NCBI RefSeq assembly: GCF_000719095.1 | Contig: NZ_JOEH01000010.1 | Location: 62,001 to 126,000, forward strand | Source: Streptacidiphilus jeojiense | GTDB taxonomy: Bacteria > Actinomycetota > Actinomycetes > Streptomycetales > Streptomycetaceae | Reading direction: 5' to 3' | Length of the DNA stretch: 64,000 nt | Position numbers and translations under genes: made by a program | Notes under the pieces: model-generated | Databases searched by the model: none | Told to the model about the DNA's origin: nothing | Seen by the model: the letters and a program-made list of their open reading frames with translations, nothing else | Shown: positions 1 through 7,936 of the stretch, piece by piece | Layout: each line of letters opens with the position of its first letter | How positions within the stretch are numbered: position 1 is the stretch's first letter

Positions 1-266
1 CGGACGACCAGACCGCGCCGCTCCAGGTCGTCCACCACCAGCGTGGTGTACGGCTTGTCGGTGCGCAGCCGCGCGGTGAGCTCGCTCATCCGCATCGGCC
101 CGGCGGCCAGCCGCCGCAGCACCTTGCTGCGGATGAAACTCATGCCGGTCACCTCGGCCAGCTGCACCATGCGCTCGTCCTCCTCCAGCACGAGTTCGCG
201 CATCACCCGGTAGGCCCGGGTGGCAGCGTCGACCCCCTGCTGCCCGTCCTCTGCGGCAGTGGTCAT
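1..266 (-). CDS. MarR-family transcriptional regulator (3' end outside window)
   Basis: The first 88 residues of a winged-helix protein are visible; the gene runs off the left edge. After a short N-terminal helix, the stretch around residues 45-85 (KVLRRLAAGPMRMSELTARL, then DKPYTTLVVDDLERRGLV) has the MarR pattern: a recognition helix followed by a wing that begins after the R-G-L-V. Its ATG at 264-266 overlaps the stop codon of the upstream MFS exporter by four bases (ATGA), so the two are translationally coupled and the regulator very probably controls that exporter, likely by relief of repression on binding a drug-like ligand. The ligand is not predictable. The truncation is only the edge of the window. 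Confidence 0.85.
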   Translation of the reverse strand, partial: MTTAAEDGQQGVDAATRAYRVMRELVLEEDERMVQLAEVTGMSFIRSKVLRRLAAGPMRMSELTARLRTDKPYTTLVVDDLERRGLVV

Positions 267-1756
267 GCGGCGACCTCCGTCCTGACGGCCGCCGGCTCGC
301 TGAGCCTGGCGGCATTGCGGGCGGCGGTCCCCCGGGCCCAGGCCCCGGTGGTGAGCACGCCCAGGACCAGCACCGCGAGCCCGCAGCCCACGGTGATCCA
401 CCAGCCGATGTGGCTGGCCGAGGTGAAGGCCGCCGCGCCCGCGGAGCCGTGCACCGAGGAGGTGACCACCGAGACGATGACCGCGACCCCCAGCGACTGT
501 CCGACCTGACGGCTGGTGGAGGCGACGGCCGCCGCCACCCCGGCCTGGCTGCGCGGCATCCCGGAGACCGCGGTGTTGGTGATCGGCGCGTTGATCATGC
601 CGAAGCCGAGGCCGAACAGCAGGTAGGCGGCCATCAGCTGGGCCACCGGGGTGGTCAGGCTGAGCCCGGTCAGCATCAGCCCGCTCGCGGACATGGTGAT
701 CCCGGCGACGATCAGCGGGATCCGCGGACCGCGGGCACCGACGATCCGTCCGGACAGCGGTGCGAAGACCACCGTCATGGCCGCCATCGGCAGGGTGTAG
801 AGACCGGCCCTGAGCGCGCTGTAGCCGAGCGCGTTCTGCAGGTACAGGGTGTTCAGGAAGAGGAAGCCGGCCAGCGCGGCGAAGCCGCAGACCGCTATCA
901 CGGTGGCCCCGGAGAACGGGACGCTGCGGAAGAAGCGCAGGTCGATCAACGGCTCGTCGCGGCGCGGCTCGTAGGCCAGCAGCCCGGCCAGGGCGGCCAC
1001 GCCGAGGGCGAAGCAGCCGATGGTCTGTGCGGAGGTCCAGCCGGCGGTGGGGGCCTCGATGATGCCGTAGGTGATCGAGGCCAGCAGGGTGATCACCAGC
1101 AGCTGGCCGACCGGGTCCACCCGGCGCGCCTTGGCGGCCTTGGACTCGGGCACGAAGCGGCCGGCCAGGACCAGCGCGGCGATGCCGACCGGGATGTTGA
1201 TCCAGAAGATCGACTGCCAGCCGACCGACCCGACCAGCAGCCCGCCGAGGACCGGGCCGAGCGCCATGCTGACACCGACGGTGCCGCCCCAGACGCCGAT
1301 GGCGCGGGCGCGCTCGCGCGGGTCGGTGAAGGTGTTGGTGATGATCGACATCGCCACCGGGTTGAGCATCGAGCCGCCGACGGCCTGGATCATGCGCGCC
1401 GTGATCAGCCAGCCCAGGCTGGGGGAGAGGCTGCAGAGCAGCGAGCCCAGGGTGAACAGGGCGAGACCGGCCTGGAAGGTCCGGCGCCGGCCGATCCGGT
1501 CGCCGGTGGAGCCGGACAGCATCAGCAGGCTGGCCAGCACCAGGGTGTAGGCGTCGATGGTCCACTGCAGCCCGGAGACCGAGGCGTGCAGATCGCGCTG
1601 GATGGAGGGCAGCGCCACGTTCACGATGGTGTTGTCGAGCCCGACGATGAACAGGCTCATGCAACAGATGGCGAGGACCAGGAAGCGCCTTCGGGCGCTC
1701 AGCAGTGATCCGGTGTCCACCGAGGTGTCGGCTTCCGGCATGGCGACCCACTTCAT
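263..1756 (-). CDS. DHA2-type MFS drug exporter (EmrB/QacA family)
   Basis: A 497-residue protein with about 14 hydrophobic segments, the length and segment number of proton-driven DHA2 multidrug exporters. Family marks are visible: DNTIVNVALPSIQRDL in TM1, the motif A region GSTGDRIGRRRTF between TM2 and TM3, and a motif C-like stretch around GGTVGVSMALGPVLGGLL in TM5. It should extrude toxic hydrophobic compounds or endogenous metabolites across the cytoplasmic membrane. It heads an operon with the overlapping MarR gene and is divergent from a TetR gene across an 83-bp gap holding a perfect palindrome. Met1 and Met6 (MPEADTSV) are both plausible starts; Met1 is taken here. The substrate cannot be inferred. 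Confidence 0.9.
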   Translation of the reverse strand: MKWVAMPEADTSVDTGSLLSARRRFLVLAICCMSLFIVGLDNTIVNVALPSIQRDLHASVSGLQWTIDAYTLVLASLLMLSGSTGDRIGRRRTFQAGLALFTLGSLLCSLSPSLGWLITARMIQAVGGSMLNPVAMSIITNTFTDPRERARAIGVWGGTVGVSMALGPVLGGLLVGSVGWQSIFWINIPVGIAALVLAGRFVPESKAAKARRVDPVGQLLVITLLASITYGIIEAPTAGWTSAQTIGCFALGVAALAGLLAYEPRRDEPLIDLRFFRSVPFSGATVIAVCGFAALAGFLFLNTLYLQNALGYSALRAGLYTLPMAAMTVVFAPLSGRIVGARGPRIPLIVAGITMSASGLMLTGLSLTTPVAQLMAAYLLFGLGFGMINAPITNTAVSGMPRSQAGVAAAVASTSRQVGQSLGVAVIVSVVTSSVHGSAGAAAFTSASHIGWWITVGCGLAVLVLGVLTTGAWARGTAARNAARLSEPAAVRTEVAA

Positions 1757-1769
1757 CAGTTTGACTTCT

Positions 1770-1780
1770 ATAACCGTTAT
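1770..1780. promoter_or_regulatory. Palindromic operator between MFS and TetR genes
   Basis: ATAAC-C-GTTAT is a perfect 5+1+5 palindrome in the divergent intergenic space, 14 bp upstream of the exporter ATG and followed 4 bp later by TGTACA. Its position over the exporter promoter suits a repressor site for the MarR or the TetR protein. Which of the two binds is not decidable from sequence. Confidence 0.45.
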
Positions 1781-1839
1781 GACTGTACAACTATCTCTCC
1801 CGGGGTGCCACTCCGATGGCTGCCGCTAGGCTGCGCACC

Positions 1840-2439
1840 ATGGTCGACAACTCGCGCGTGCAGCGCCGTGACGCGTACACCGTGGAAACGCTGCTCGCGG
1901 TGACGGTCCGGGTCTTCAACGAGCGCGGCTACGACGGCACCTCCATGGAGGACCTCTCCCGGGCCGCCGGGATCAGCAAGTCGTCGATCTACCACCACGT
2001 CCGCGGCAAGGAGGAACTGCTGCGGCTGGCCGTGGGCCGGGCCCTGGACGGGCTCTTCGGCATCCTGGACGAGCCCGCCGCCACCACCGGCCGCGCGGTC
2101 GACCGGCTGGAGCACGTGGTGCGCCGCACCACCGAGGTGCTGGCCGCCGAACTGCCGTACGTCACCCTGCTGCTGCGGGTGCGCGGCAACACCGCCACCG
2201 AGCAGTGGGCGCTGCAGCAGCGCCGCGCCTACGACCACCGGGTCGCGGAGCTGCTGGCCGAGGCCGTGCGCGACGGCGACCTGCGCTCCGACATCGAGCC
2301 CAGGCTGGCCACCCGGCTGCTCTACGGCATGATCAACTCACTGATCGAGTGGTACCGGCCGGGCCCGGACGAGAAGTCCGTCCAGCACATCGCCGACGCG
2401 GTCACCCTGCTCGCCTTCGGCGGTCTGCGCGCGCCCTGA
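1840..2439 (+). CDS. TetR/AcrR-family transcriptional regulator
   Basis: About 199 residues with the classic N-terminal TetR helix-turn-helix: FNERGYDGTSMEDLSRAAGI followed by SKSSIYHHVRGKEELL. The C-terminal two thirds are helical, as expected for the ligand-binding dimerisation domain. The chosen ATG lies seven bases after TAGGCT, a good Streptomyces -10 hexamer, implying a leaderless transcript; an in-frame ATG at 1816 with a weak GGGGTG ahead would add eight residues. It is divergent from the MFS exporter and sits upstream of the convergent bkdR gene. In other streptomycetes TetR genes at this place are of unknown ligand, so no function beyond repression is claimed. Confidence 0.85.
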   Translation: MVDNSRVQRRDAYTVETLLAVTVRVFNERGYDGTSMEDLSRAAGISKSSIYHHVRGKEELLRLAVGRALDGLFGILDEPAATTGRAVDRLEHVVRRTTEVLAAELPYVTLLLRVRGNTATEQWALQQRRAYDHRVAELLAEAVRDGDLRSDIEPRLATRLLYGMINSLIEWYRPGPDEKSVQHIADAVTLLAFGGLRAP

Positions 2440-2488
2440 GCGGCAGGCGGCGAGCTGCGGACGGCACCGGGCACCGGGCACCGGACGG

Positions 2489-3274
2489 TCAGTCCGGCAG
2501 CACCGGCGTCCGGTCGGTCTCGTCGAAGACCAGCAGGGTGTGGGTGCCCAGCACCTCGGGGATCGCCTGGATCCGGTTCAGCACCAGCTCCCGCAGGGCC
2601 CGGTTGTCCACCGTGTGCACCAGCATCAGCACGTCGAACTCCCCGCTGACCAGGGCCATGTGCTCGACCCCGGGCAGCTCCAGCAGCTGCCCCCTGACGG
2701 TGCGCCAGGAGTTCTGCACGATCTTCAGGGTGATGTACGCCGAGGCCCCCTGCCCGGCCCGCTCGTGGTCCACCCGCGCGGTGAACCCCCTGATCACGCC
2801 GGACTCCACCATCCGCGCGATCCGCGCGTAGGCATTGGCCCTGGACACATGGACCCGCTCGGCGACCGAGCGGATCGAGGCCCGCCCGTCCTGCTGCAGC
2901 AGCCGCAGGATGGCCCGGTCGATCCGGTCCAGCTGGCGCTGGTCGGAGCCGCCACCGGCGCCCGACCCTCCGGCCGCCTCCCCCGAACCCGAACCCGAGC
3001 CCGCGCCGGCGCCCCGCCCGTCACCCGGAGCGGGAGCGGCGGGCTGCGGCGGAGCGGCCGGCTTCCTGCCGCGCCGGTCGGAGTCCCCCCGGCCCGCCGA
3101 GGGCCGCGCGGTGGGCACCGGTGGATGCGCCGCCCGGCCGCCGACCGATCCGGGCACGGCGGGGGACGCGGAGCGCTGGCGCGCCCGTTCGGCTATCCAT
3201 TCGGCGGCCGAGCCCGACCGGATCGGGGGCAGCGGCGCATGCCGGGTCCGGCGGGGCTCACCCGATCCGGCCAT
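2489..3274 (-). CDS. bkdR: Lrp/AsnC-family regulator of the bkd operon (BkdR-like)
   Basis: The last 155 residues are a full Lrp/AsnC protein: an HTH (LDRIDRAILRLLQQDGRASI, then VSRANAYARIARMVESGVIR) followed by a RAM/ligand domain beginning near AYITLKIVQNSW and ending TLLVFDETD. An N-terminal extension of about 100 residues, rich in Pro, Gly and Ser, precedes it; the segment GSAAEWIAERARQ looks like real protein, so the ATG at 3272-3274 is preferred. It is divergent from bkdABC across a 161-bp gap with inverted repeats. In Streptomyces BkdR is the Lrp-type regulator encoded next to bkd genes; here the assignment rests on family and position. It probably senses a branched-chain amino or keto acid. 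Confidence 0.85.
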   Translation of the reverse strand: MAGSGEPRRTRHAPLPPIRSGSAAEWIAERARQRSASPAVPGSVGGRAAHPPVPTARPSAGRGDSDRRGRKPAAPPQPAAPAPGDGRGAGAGSGSGSGEAAGGSGAGGGSDQRQLDRIDRAILRLLQQDGRASIRSVAERVHVSRANAYARIARMVESGVIRGFTARVDHERAGQGASAYITLKIVQNSWRTVRGQLLELPGVEHMALVSGEFDVLMLVHTVDNRALRELVLNRIQAIPEVLGTHTLLVFDETDRTPVLPD

Positions 3275-3374
3275 CTGTTCAGCGGGCACGGTTCTTTCGC
3301 CTCCCCAGGTGGACACCCTGATTCCAGCACAGCGCGGGAGCAGCCGTTTGTCCACCACTTGCTCGTGACAGTAG

Positions 3375-3403
3375 CCGATTCGATCAATCGACCGAACAAT
3401 CGG
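3375..3403. promoter_or_regulatory. Inverted repeats upstream of bkdA (putative BkdR site)
   Basis: CCGATT (3375-3380) is mirrored by AATCGG (3398-3403), and inside it CGATT-CGATC-AATCG forms a tighter 5+5+5 repeat at 3376-3390. The cluster lies about 33 bp before the bkdA start, in an AT-richer stretch of the divergent promoter region. Lrp proteins bind such arrayed half-sites, so this is the best candidate operator, but no binding is shown. Confidence 0.45.
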
Positions 3404-3435
3404 TAGGGAGCAGTGGCCCGTACCGGAGGAGCCCG

Positions 3436-4587
3436 ATGACCGTTCTCGATCATGACCTGGCGGCTGCCTGGACGCCGGATGCGCACGGCCCGCGCCGTGA
3501 CCCCGCACCGCTGCTGCCCGACCGCGAGCCGGTACGCGTCCTGGGCACACCCGCCCTGCGCCGTACGGTGGACTCCCCCGGCGGCCGCGAACTGCTGCGC
3601 GACCTGCACCGGCGCCTGGTCGTCGGACGGCGCTTCAACCAGCAGGCGACCACCCTCACCAAGCAGGGCCGGCTGGCCGTCTACCCCGCCTCGACCGGCC
3701 AGGAGGCCTGCCAGATCGCCGTGGCCGGCGCGCTGCGCCCGGGCGACTGGCTGTTCCCCAGCTACCGCGACACCCTCGCGGTGGTCTCCCGGGGCGTGGA
3801 CCCGCTGGAGACGCTGACGCTGCTGCGCGGCAACGCCCACTGCGGCTACGACCCCTACCAGCACCAGGTCGCACCGCTGTCCACCCCGCTGGCCACCCAG
3901 GCGCCGCACGCGGTGGGCCTGGCCCACGCCGCCCGGATGCGCGGGGACTCCACCGTGGCGCTGGCCCTGGTCGGCGACGGCGGCACCAGCGAGGGCGACT
4001 TCCACGAGGCGCTGAACTTCGCCGGGGTGCTCAACGCCCCGGTGGTCTTCCTGGTCCAGAACAACGGCTACGCCATCTCGGTCCCGCTCGCCAAGCAGTC
4101 CGCGGCGCCGACCCTGGCCCACAAGGCGGTCGGCTACGGCATCCAGGGCCGGTTGGTGGACGGCAATGACGCGGTCGCTGTGCACACCGTGCTCAGCGAG
4201 GCGGTGCAGCACGCCCGCTCGGGGGAGGGCCCGGTGCTGGTCGAGGCGGTCACCTACCGTCTGGAGGCGCACACCAACGCCGACGACGCCGGGCGCTACC
4301 GCAGCGCCGAGGAGGTCGCCGACTGGCAGGCACGCGACCCGCTGACGCTGATGGAGCGCCATCTGCGCGAGGCCGGAGTGATCGGCGACGCCGAGGTCGC
4401 CGCGGCCACCGACGAGGCCGAACAGCTGGCCGATCGTATGCGGACGTTGTTTCACGTGAAACCTGATCTGGACCCGATGTCGCTGTTCGAACACGTCTAC
4501 GCCGAGCCCACCCCGCAGCTGCGGGAGCAGGCGGCCCAGCTCGCCGCCGAACTGGCCGCCGAGGCCGCGACGGAGGACCAGCGATGA
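3436..4587 (+). CDS. bkdA: Branched-chain 2-oxoacid dehydrogenase E1 alpha
   Basis: This 383-residue protein is the alpha subunit of the thiamine-diphosphate-dependent E1, which decarboxylates the 2-oxo acids from Val, Leu and Ile. The ThDP-Mg motif is seen as GDGGTSEGDFHEAL with QNNGYAIS about 30 residues later, and the tail TYRLEAHTNADDAGRYR is the usual phosphorylation-loop region. GGAGGAG precedes the ATG at good spacing. The stop overlaps the start of the E1 beta gene (ATGA), so subunits are made in a fixed ratio. The branched acyl-CoA products prime iso/anteiso fatty acids and polyketides in streptomycetes. Family length is normal and nothing is missing. Confidence 0.95.
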   Translation: MTVLDHDLAAAWTPDAHGPRRDPAPLLPDREPVRVLGTPALRRTVDSPGGRELLRDLHRRLVVGRRFNQQATTLTKQGRLAVYPASTGQEACQIAVAGALRPGDWLFPSYRDTLAVVSRGVDPLETLTLLRGNAHCGYDPYQHQVAPLSTPLATQAPHAVGLAHAARMRGDSTVALALVGDGGTSEGDFHEALNFAGVLNAPVVFLVQNNGYAISVPLAKQSAAPTLAHKAVGYGIQGRLVDGNDAVAVHTVLSEAVQHARSGEGPVLVEAVTYRLEAHTNADDAGRYRSAEEVADWQARDPLTLMERHLREAGVIGDAEVAAATDEAEQLADRMRTLFHVKPDLDPMSLFEHVYAEPTPQLREQAAQLAAELAAEAATEDQR

Positions 4588-5600
4588 CCACCGCCACCCC
4601 GTCCCGAACCCGGGCGGCCGGCGCCACCACCCTGGCCTCGGCCCTCAACCGCGCCCTGCGCGACTCGCTGCGCGAGGACCCGTCCGTGCACATCCTCGGC
4701 GAGGACGTCGGCACCCTGGGCGGGGTCTTCCGGATCACCGACGGCCTGGCCGCAGAGTTCGGCGCCGACCGCTGCCTGGACACCCCGCTGGCCGAGGCCG
4801 GCATCCTCGGCACCGCTGTCGGCATGGCCATGTACGGGCTGCGCCCGGTGGTGGAGATGCAGTTCGACGCCTTCGCCTACCCGGCCTTCGAGCAGTTGGT
4901 CTCGCACGTCGCCCGGATGCGCAACCGCACCGCGGGCCGGATGCCGCTGCCGATCACGGTGCGGATCCCCTACGGCGGTGGGATCGGCGGCGTGGAGCAC
5001 CACAGCGACTCCTCCGAGGCCTACTACGCGCACACCCCCGGACTGCACGTGGTCACCCCGGCCACCGTCGCCGACGGCTACGGCCTGCTGCGGGCCGCCA
5101 TCGCCTCCGACGACCCGGTGGTGTTCCTGGAGCCCAAGCGGCTCTACTGGTCCAAGGAGGACTGGTCGGCCGAGGCCCCGGCCCCGGTCGAGCCGATCGG
5201 GCGCGCGGTGGTCCGCCGCCGGGGCACCTCGGCCACCCTGATCACCTACGGTCCGTCACTTCCGGTCTGCCTGGAGGCCGCCGAGGCCGCCAAGGCCGAG
5301 GGCTGGGACCTGGCCGTGGTGGACCTGCGCAGCCTGGCGCCGTTCGACGACGAGACCGTCGCCGCGGCGGTGCGGGCCACCGGCCGCGCGGTGGTGGTGC
5401 ACGAGTCCTCGGGCTTCGCCGGGGTGGGCGCGGAGATCGCCGCCCGGGTCTCCGAACGCTGCTTCCACCATCTGGCCGCCCCGGTCCTGCGGGTCACCGG
5501 CTTCGACATCCCCTACCCGCCGCCGATGCTCGAACAGCACCACCTGCCCGGGGTGGACCGCATCCTCGACGCCGTAGGCCGGCTCCAGTGGGAGCAATGA
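4584..5600 (+). CDS. bkdB: Branched-chain 2-oxoacid dehydrogenase E1 beta
   Basis: The 338-residue beta subunit completes the E1 heterotetramer. It carries the transketolase-type pyrimidine domain (GEDVGTLGGVFRIT, then TPLAEAGILGTAVGMAMYGL, where the glutamate helps activate ThDP) and the C-terminal domain (LITYGPSL... VHESSGFAGVGAEIAA). RIPYGGGIGGVEHHS is the segment that contacts the alpha subunit and cofactor. It overlaps E1 alpha by four bases at its start and E2 by four at its end. No anomalies are seen in the protein, but the last codons belong to a short direct repeat that continues into E2. Confidence 0.95.
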   Translation: MTTATPSRTRAAGATTLASALNRALRDSLREDPSVHILGEDVGTLGGVFRITDGLAAEFGADRCLDTPLAEAGILGTAVGMAMYGLRPVVEMQFDAFAYPAFEQLVSHVARMRNRTAGRMPLPITVRIPYGGGIGGVEHHSDSSEAYYAHTPGLHVVTPATVADGYGLLRAAIASDDPVVFLEPKRLYWSKEDWSAEAPAPVEPIGRAVVRRRGTSATLITYGPSLPVCLEAAEAAKAEGWDLAVVDLRSLAPFDDETVAAAVRATGRAVVVHESSGFAGVGAEIAARVSERCFHHLAAPVLRVTGFDIPYPPPMLEQHHLPGVDRILDAVGRLQWEQ

Positions 5601-5623
5601 TGAACGAGACTCCAGTGGGAGCA
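5583..5623 (+). repeat. 27-bp-period direct repeat across the bkdB/bkdC junction
   Basis: CTCCAGTGGGAGCA occurs at 5583-5596 and again at 5610-5623, followed in each copy by A/G-TGAT. The period of 27 bp is nine codons, so it duplicated the stop/start junction without changing either frame and left E2 with a short extra N-terminus. It also creates several in-frame starts (GTG 5588, ATG 5597, ATG 5600). Confidence 0.7.
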
Positions 5624-6877
5624 GTGATCGCCCCGATGCCTTCCGTGCGCGAGTTCCCGCTGCCCGATCTGGGCGAGGGCCTGACCTCGGCGGAGATCGT
5701 CCGCTGGCTGGTCGAGGTCGGCGACGTGATCCAGGTCGACCAGCCGGTCGCCGAGGTGGAGACGGCCAAGGCCGTGGTCGAGGTGCCCTGCCCCTACGCG
5801 GGCGTGGTCACCTCCCGCTTCGGCGAGGCCGGCGCCGAGGTGCCGGTAGGCGCACCGCTGGTCACCGTCGCGGTGGCGGCGGCACCGGACGAGCCGACGG
5901 ACGCCCCGGCCGAGGGCTCCGGCAACGTCCTGGTCGGCTATGGCACCACCGAGTCGTCCGGCACCCGGCGCCGCCGGGTCACCACCGCCGTCAGCACAGC
6001 TGCCCCCGTTCCGGCCCCCGTCCCCGCGGTCATCTCCCCGCTGGTGCGCCGGTTGGCCCGGGAGAACGGCATCGACCTCGCCACCGTCACCGGCAGCGGC
6101 CCGGACGGCCTGATCATGCGCGCCGACGTGACGCTCCCTCAGGCCGCCCCCGCAGCGGCCCCCGCTCCGACCGGTGCTCCGACCGCTGCTCCGACCGAGG
6201 AGGTCGTCCCGCTGCGCGGCGTGGCCCGGATCGCTGCCGAGACCTTCTCCCGCAGCCGGCGCGAGATCCCGGACGCCACCTGCTGGGTGGACGCCGACGC
6301 CACCGAACTCCTGGCCGCCCGGCGGACCCTGGACCTCGGACTGCTCGCCCTGCTCGGCCGGATCTGCACCGCGGCCCTGGCCAGGTACCCGGAGCTCAAC
6401 TCCAGCGTGGTGACCGGCCCGGACGGGGCCGCCACCGGTGTCCGCCGCCACTCCGCGGTCCATCTGGGCTTCGCCGCGCAGACCCCGCGCGGGCTGGCCG
6501 TCCCCGTAGTCAGGGACGCGCACCTGCTCAGCACCGGACAGCTGGCCGCCGAGCTGGCCCGGCTCACCGCGTCCGCCCGCGAGGGCCGGCTCGGGCCGGC
6601 CGAGCTCACCGGCGGCACCTTCACCCTGAACAACTACGGCGTCTTCGGCGTCGACGGCTCGACGCCGATCATCAACCACCCCGAGGCGGCGATGCTCGGG
6701 GTGGGCCGGATCGCCGCCAAACCCTGGGTGCACCAGGGTGAACTGGCCGTCCGCCAGGTGGTGCAGCTGTCCTTCAGCTTCGACCACCGGGTCTGCGACG
6801 GAGCGGTCGCCGGAGCCTTCCTGCGCTTCGTCGCCGACGCGGTGGAGTCCCCGGTGACGCTACTGCGGAACCTCTGA
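5597..6877 (+). CDS. bkdC: Branched-chain 2-oxoacid dehydrogenase E2 (dihydrolipoyl acyltransferase)
   Basis: About 426 residues in three parts. A lipoyl domain near the N-terminus carries the lysine in EVETAKAVVEVP that takes lipoate. A peripheral-subunit-binding domain (SPLVRRLARENGIDLATVTG) lies mid-protein after an Ala/Pro linker. The catalytic CoA-dependent acyltransferase domain ends with FSFDHRVCDGAVAGAFL, where His and Asp of DHRVxDG are the active site. There is one lipoyl domain, the usual number for Gram-positive Bkd E2. ATG 5597 overlaps the bkdB stop; GTG 5588 and ATG 5600 are alternatives. No E3 gene is adjacent, so a shared dihydrolipoyl dehydrogenase elsewhere must serve. The 3' end overlaps the convergent GNAT gene by 18 bp. 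Confidence 0.95.
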   Translation: MMNETPVGAVIAPMPSVREFPLPDLGEGLTSAEIVRWLVEVGDVIQVDQPVAEVETAKAVVEVPCPYAGVVTSRFGEAGAEVPVGAPLVTVAVAAAPDEPTDAPAEGSGNVLVGYGTTESSGTRRRRVTTAVSTAAPVPAPVPAVISPLVRRLARENGIDLATVTGSGPDGLIMRADVTLPQAAPAAAPAPTGAPTAAPTEEVVPLRGVARIAAETFSRSRREIPDATCWVDADATELLAARRTLDLGLLALLGRICTAALARYPELNSSVVTGPDGAATGVRRHSAVHLGFAAQTPRGLAVPVVRDAHLLSTGQLAAELARLTASAREGRLGPAELTGGTFTLNNYGVFGVDGSTPIINHPEAAMLGVGRIAAKPWVHQGELAVRQVVQLSFSFDHRVCDGAVAGAFLRFVADAVESPVTLLRNL

Positions 6878-7432
6878 CCGGTTGACCGGCCGCTCCGCCT
6901 GCTTGCCAATGTGACGGGTCGTCGACTGCCCCTCCGGGAACAGCACGAAGCGGGGCAGCCCGTCGTCGGCGACCCCGTCCCGCTGGAAGCCGGACCGGAG
7001 CAGCACGGCCTGCGAGGCCTTGTTGTCCGGCTCGGTGTGTGCGACCACCCGGCCGACCCCGGCGCCGGCCAGCGCATAGGCCGTCAGCAGCCGTACCGCC
7101 TCGGTGACGTAGCCGTTGCCGCGCGCCGAGGCGGCCAGGTCGTAGCCGATCTCGACGCTGCCCCGGCTGGGCGGCCCGTGGAAGCCGACCCCGCCGACGG
7201 CCGCGCCGTCCTCCAGCCGGACGATCGCGAAGACGCCCCACTCCGGCTCGAACACGCCGCCCTCGGCGGCGCGCACCACACTGCTGCAGGCGTCCCTGGT
7301 GCCCTGGAACGGGCCGTCGGGGACCCAGCTGAACCCGCCGCCCCCGCCGCTCGCCAGTTCCTCGGCGGCGTCGGGACCGATCGCGCGCAGCTCGATCCGG
7401 TCGGTGCGGAGTACCGGTCGTGCGTAGTTCAT
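6860..7432 (-). CDS. GNAT-family N-acetyltransferase (RimJ/RimL-like)
   Basis: A 190-residue acetyl-CoA-dependent acetyltransferase. The N-terminal beta strand PVLRTDRIELRAIGPDAAEEL is typical of the RimJ/RimL subgroup. The core has VEIGYDLAASARGNGYVTEA, in which the R-G-N-G-Y corresponds to the acetyl-CoA pyrophosphate loop (Q/RxxGxG/A), followed by VVAHTEPDNKASQAVLLRSG, the usual end of the fold. A charged tail of about 30 residues follows. The acceptor could be a protein N-terminus, an antibiotic or a small amine; nothing here decides. It overlaps the 3' end of bkdC tail-to-tail by 18 bp, and the tail of this protein is encoded opposite the last E2 codons. Confidence 0.85.
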   Translation of the reverse strand: MNYARPVLRTDRIELRAIGPDAAEELASGGGGGFSWVPDGPFQGTRDACSSVVRAAEGGVFEPEWGVFAIVRLEDGAAVGGVGFHGPPSRGSVEIGYDLAASARGNGYVTEAVRLLTAYALAGAGVGRVVAHTEPDNKASQAVLLRSGFQRDGVADDGLPRFVLFPEGQSTTRHIGKQAERPVNRSEVPQ

Positions 7433-7523
7433 CTGGCCCCTTTGCGCTGGTTGTCCACTCAGGCCAGCATGACGGACCGGACATGTCCCGCACAGGCGAT
7501 TCCCTGCAAGAGGCCGACCGGGA

Positions 7524-7850
7524 CTACAGCACGAAGGGGTTGCCGTCCGCGCTCGTCATCGGCCGCCCGGCCGCCTCCCAGGCGTACATCCCGCCGTCGA
7601 CGTTGACCGCGTCCCGGCCCTGGGCCACCAGGTACTGCACCACCTGGGCGGAGCGGCCGCCGACCCGGCACAGCACGTAGAGCTTCTGCTCCGGGAGCTC
7701 CTCGATCCGCGCCATCAGCTGACCCATGGGGATGTGCAGCGCCCCATCGACATGGCCCGCCTCCCACTCGTCCTGCTCCCGGACGTCGAGCAGCGCGCCC
7801 TCGGCGGGCACGGAAGCGGCGTCCACAGTGGGGACGGAGGCGTGGAACAT
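7524..7850 (-). CDS. Single-domain rhodanese-like protein
   Basis: This is a 108-residue single rhodanese domain. ALLDVREQDEWEAGHVDGAL is the conserved entry motif, and the active-site loop is CRVGGRS with catalytic Cys61, followed by the helix SAQVVQYLVAQG and GGMYAWEAAGRPM. Small rhodaneses carry sulfane sulfur as a cysteine persulfide and pass it to acceptors in the cytoplasm. The start MFHASVP fits the domain boundary; the frame stays open upstream but without family character. It lies between a GNAT gene and a J-domain-like gene on the same strand, with gaps near 90 bp, so co-transcription is possible. Confidence 0.9.
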   Translation of the reverse strand: MFHASVPTVDAASVPAEGALLDVREQDEWEAGHVDGALHIPMGQLMARIEELPEQKLYVLCRVGGRSAQVVQYLVAQGRDAVNVDGGMYAWEAAGRPMTSADGNPFVL

Positions 7851-7936
7851 CTGACTCTCCAGAGGTCGGGTGTCGCGGTCGCGCACGTCGGCAGTTCGGT
7901 TAGGTAGTGGTGTACGTCGATTGTCGCCGACGGCGG

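Noticed and set aside
410..1708. Long Gly/Arg/Asp-rich open frame antisense to the MFS gene
   Set aside because: Typical high-GC shadow of the exporter; composition is repetitive and no family is visible.
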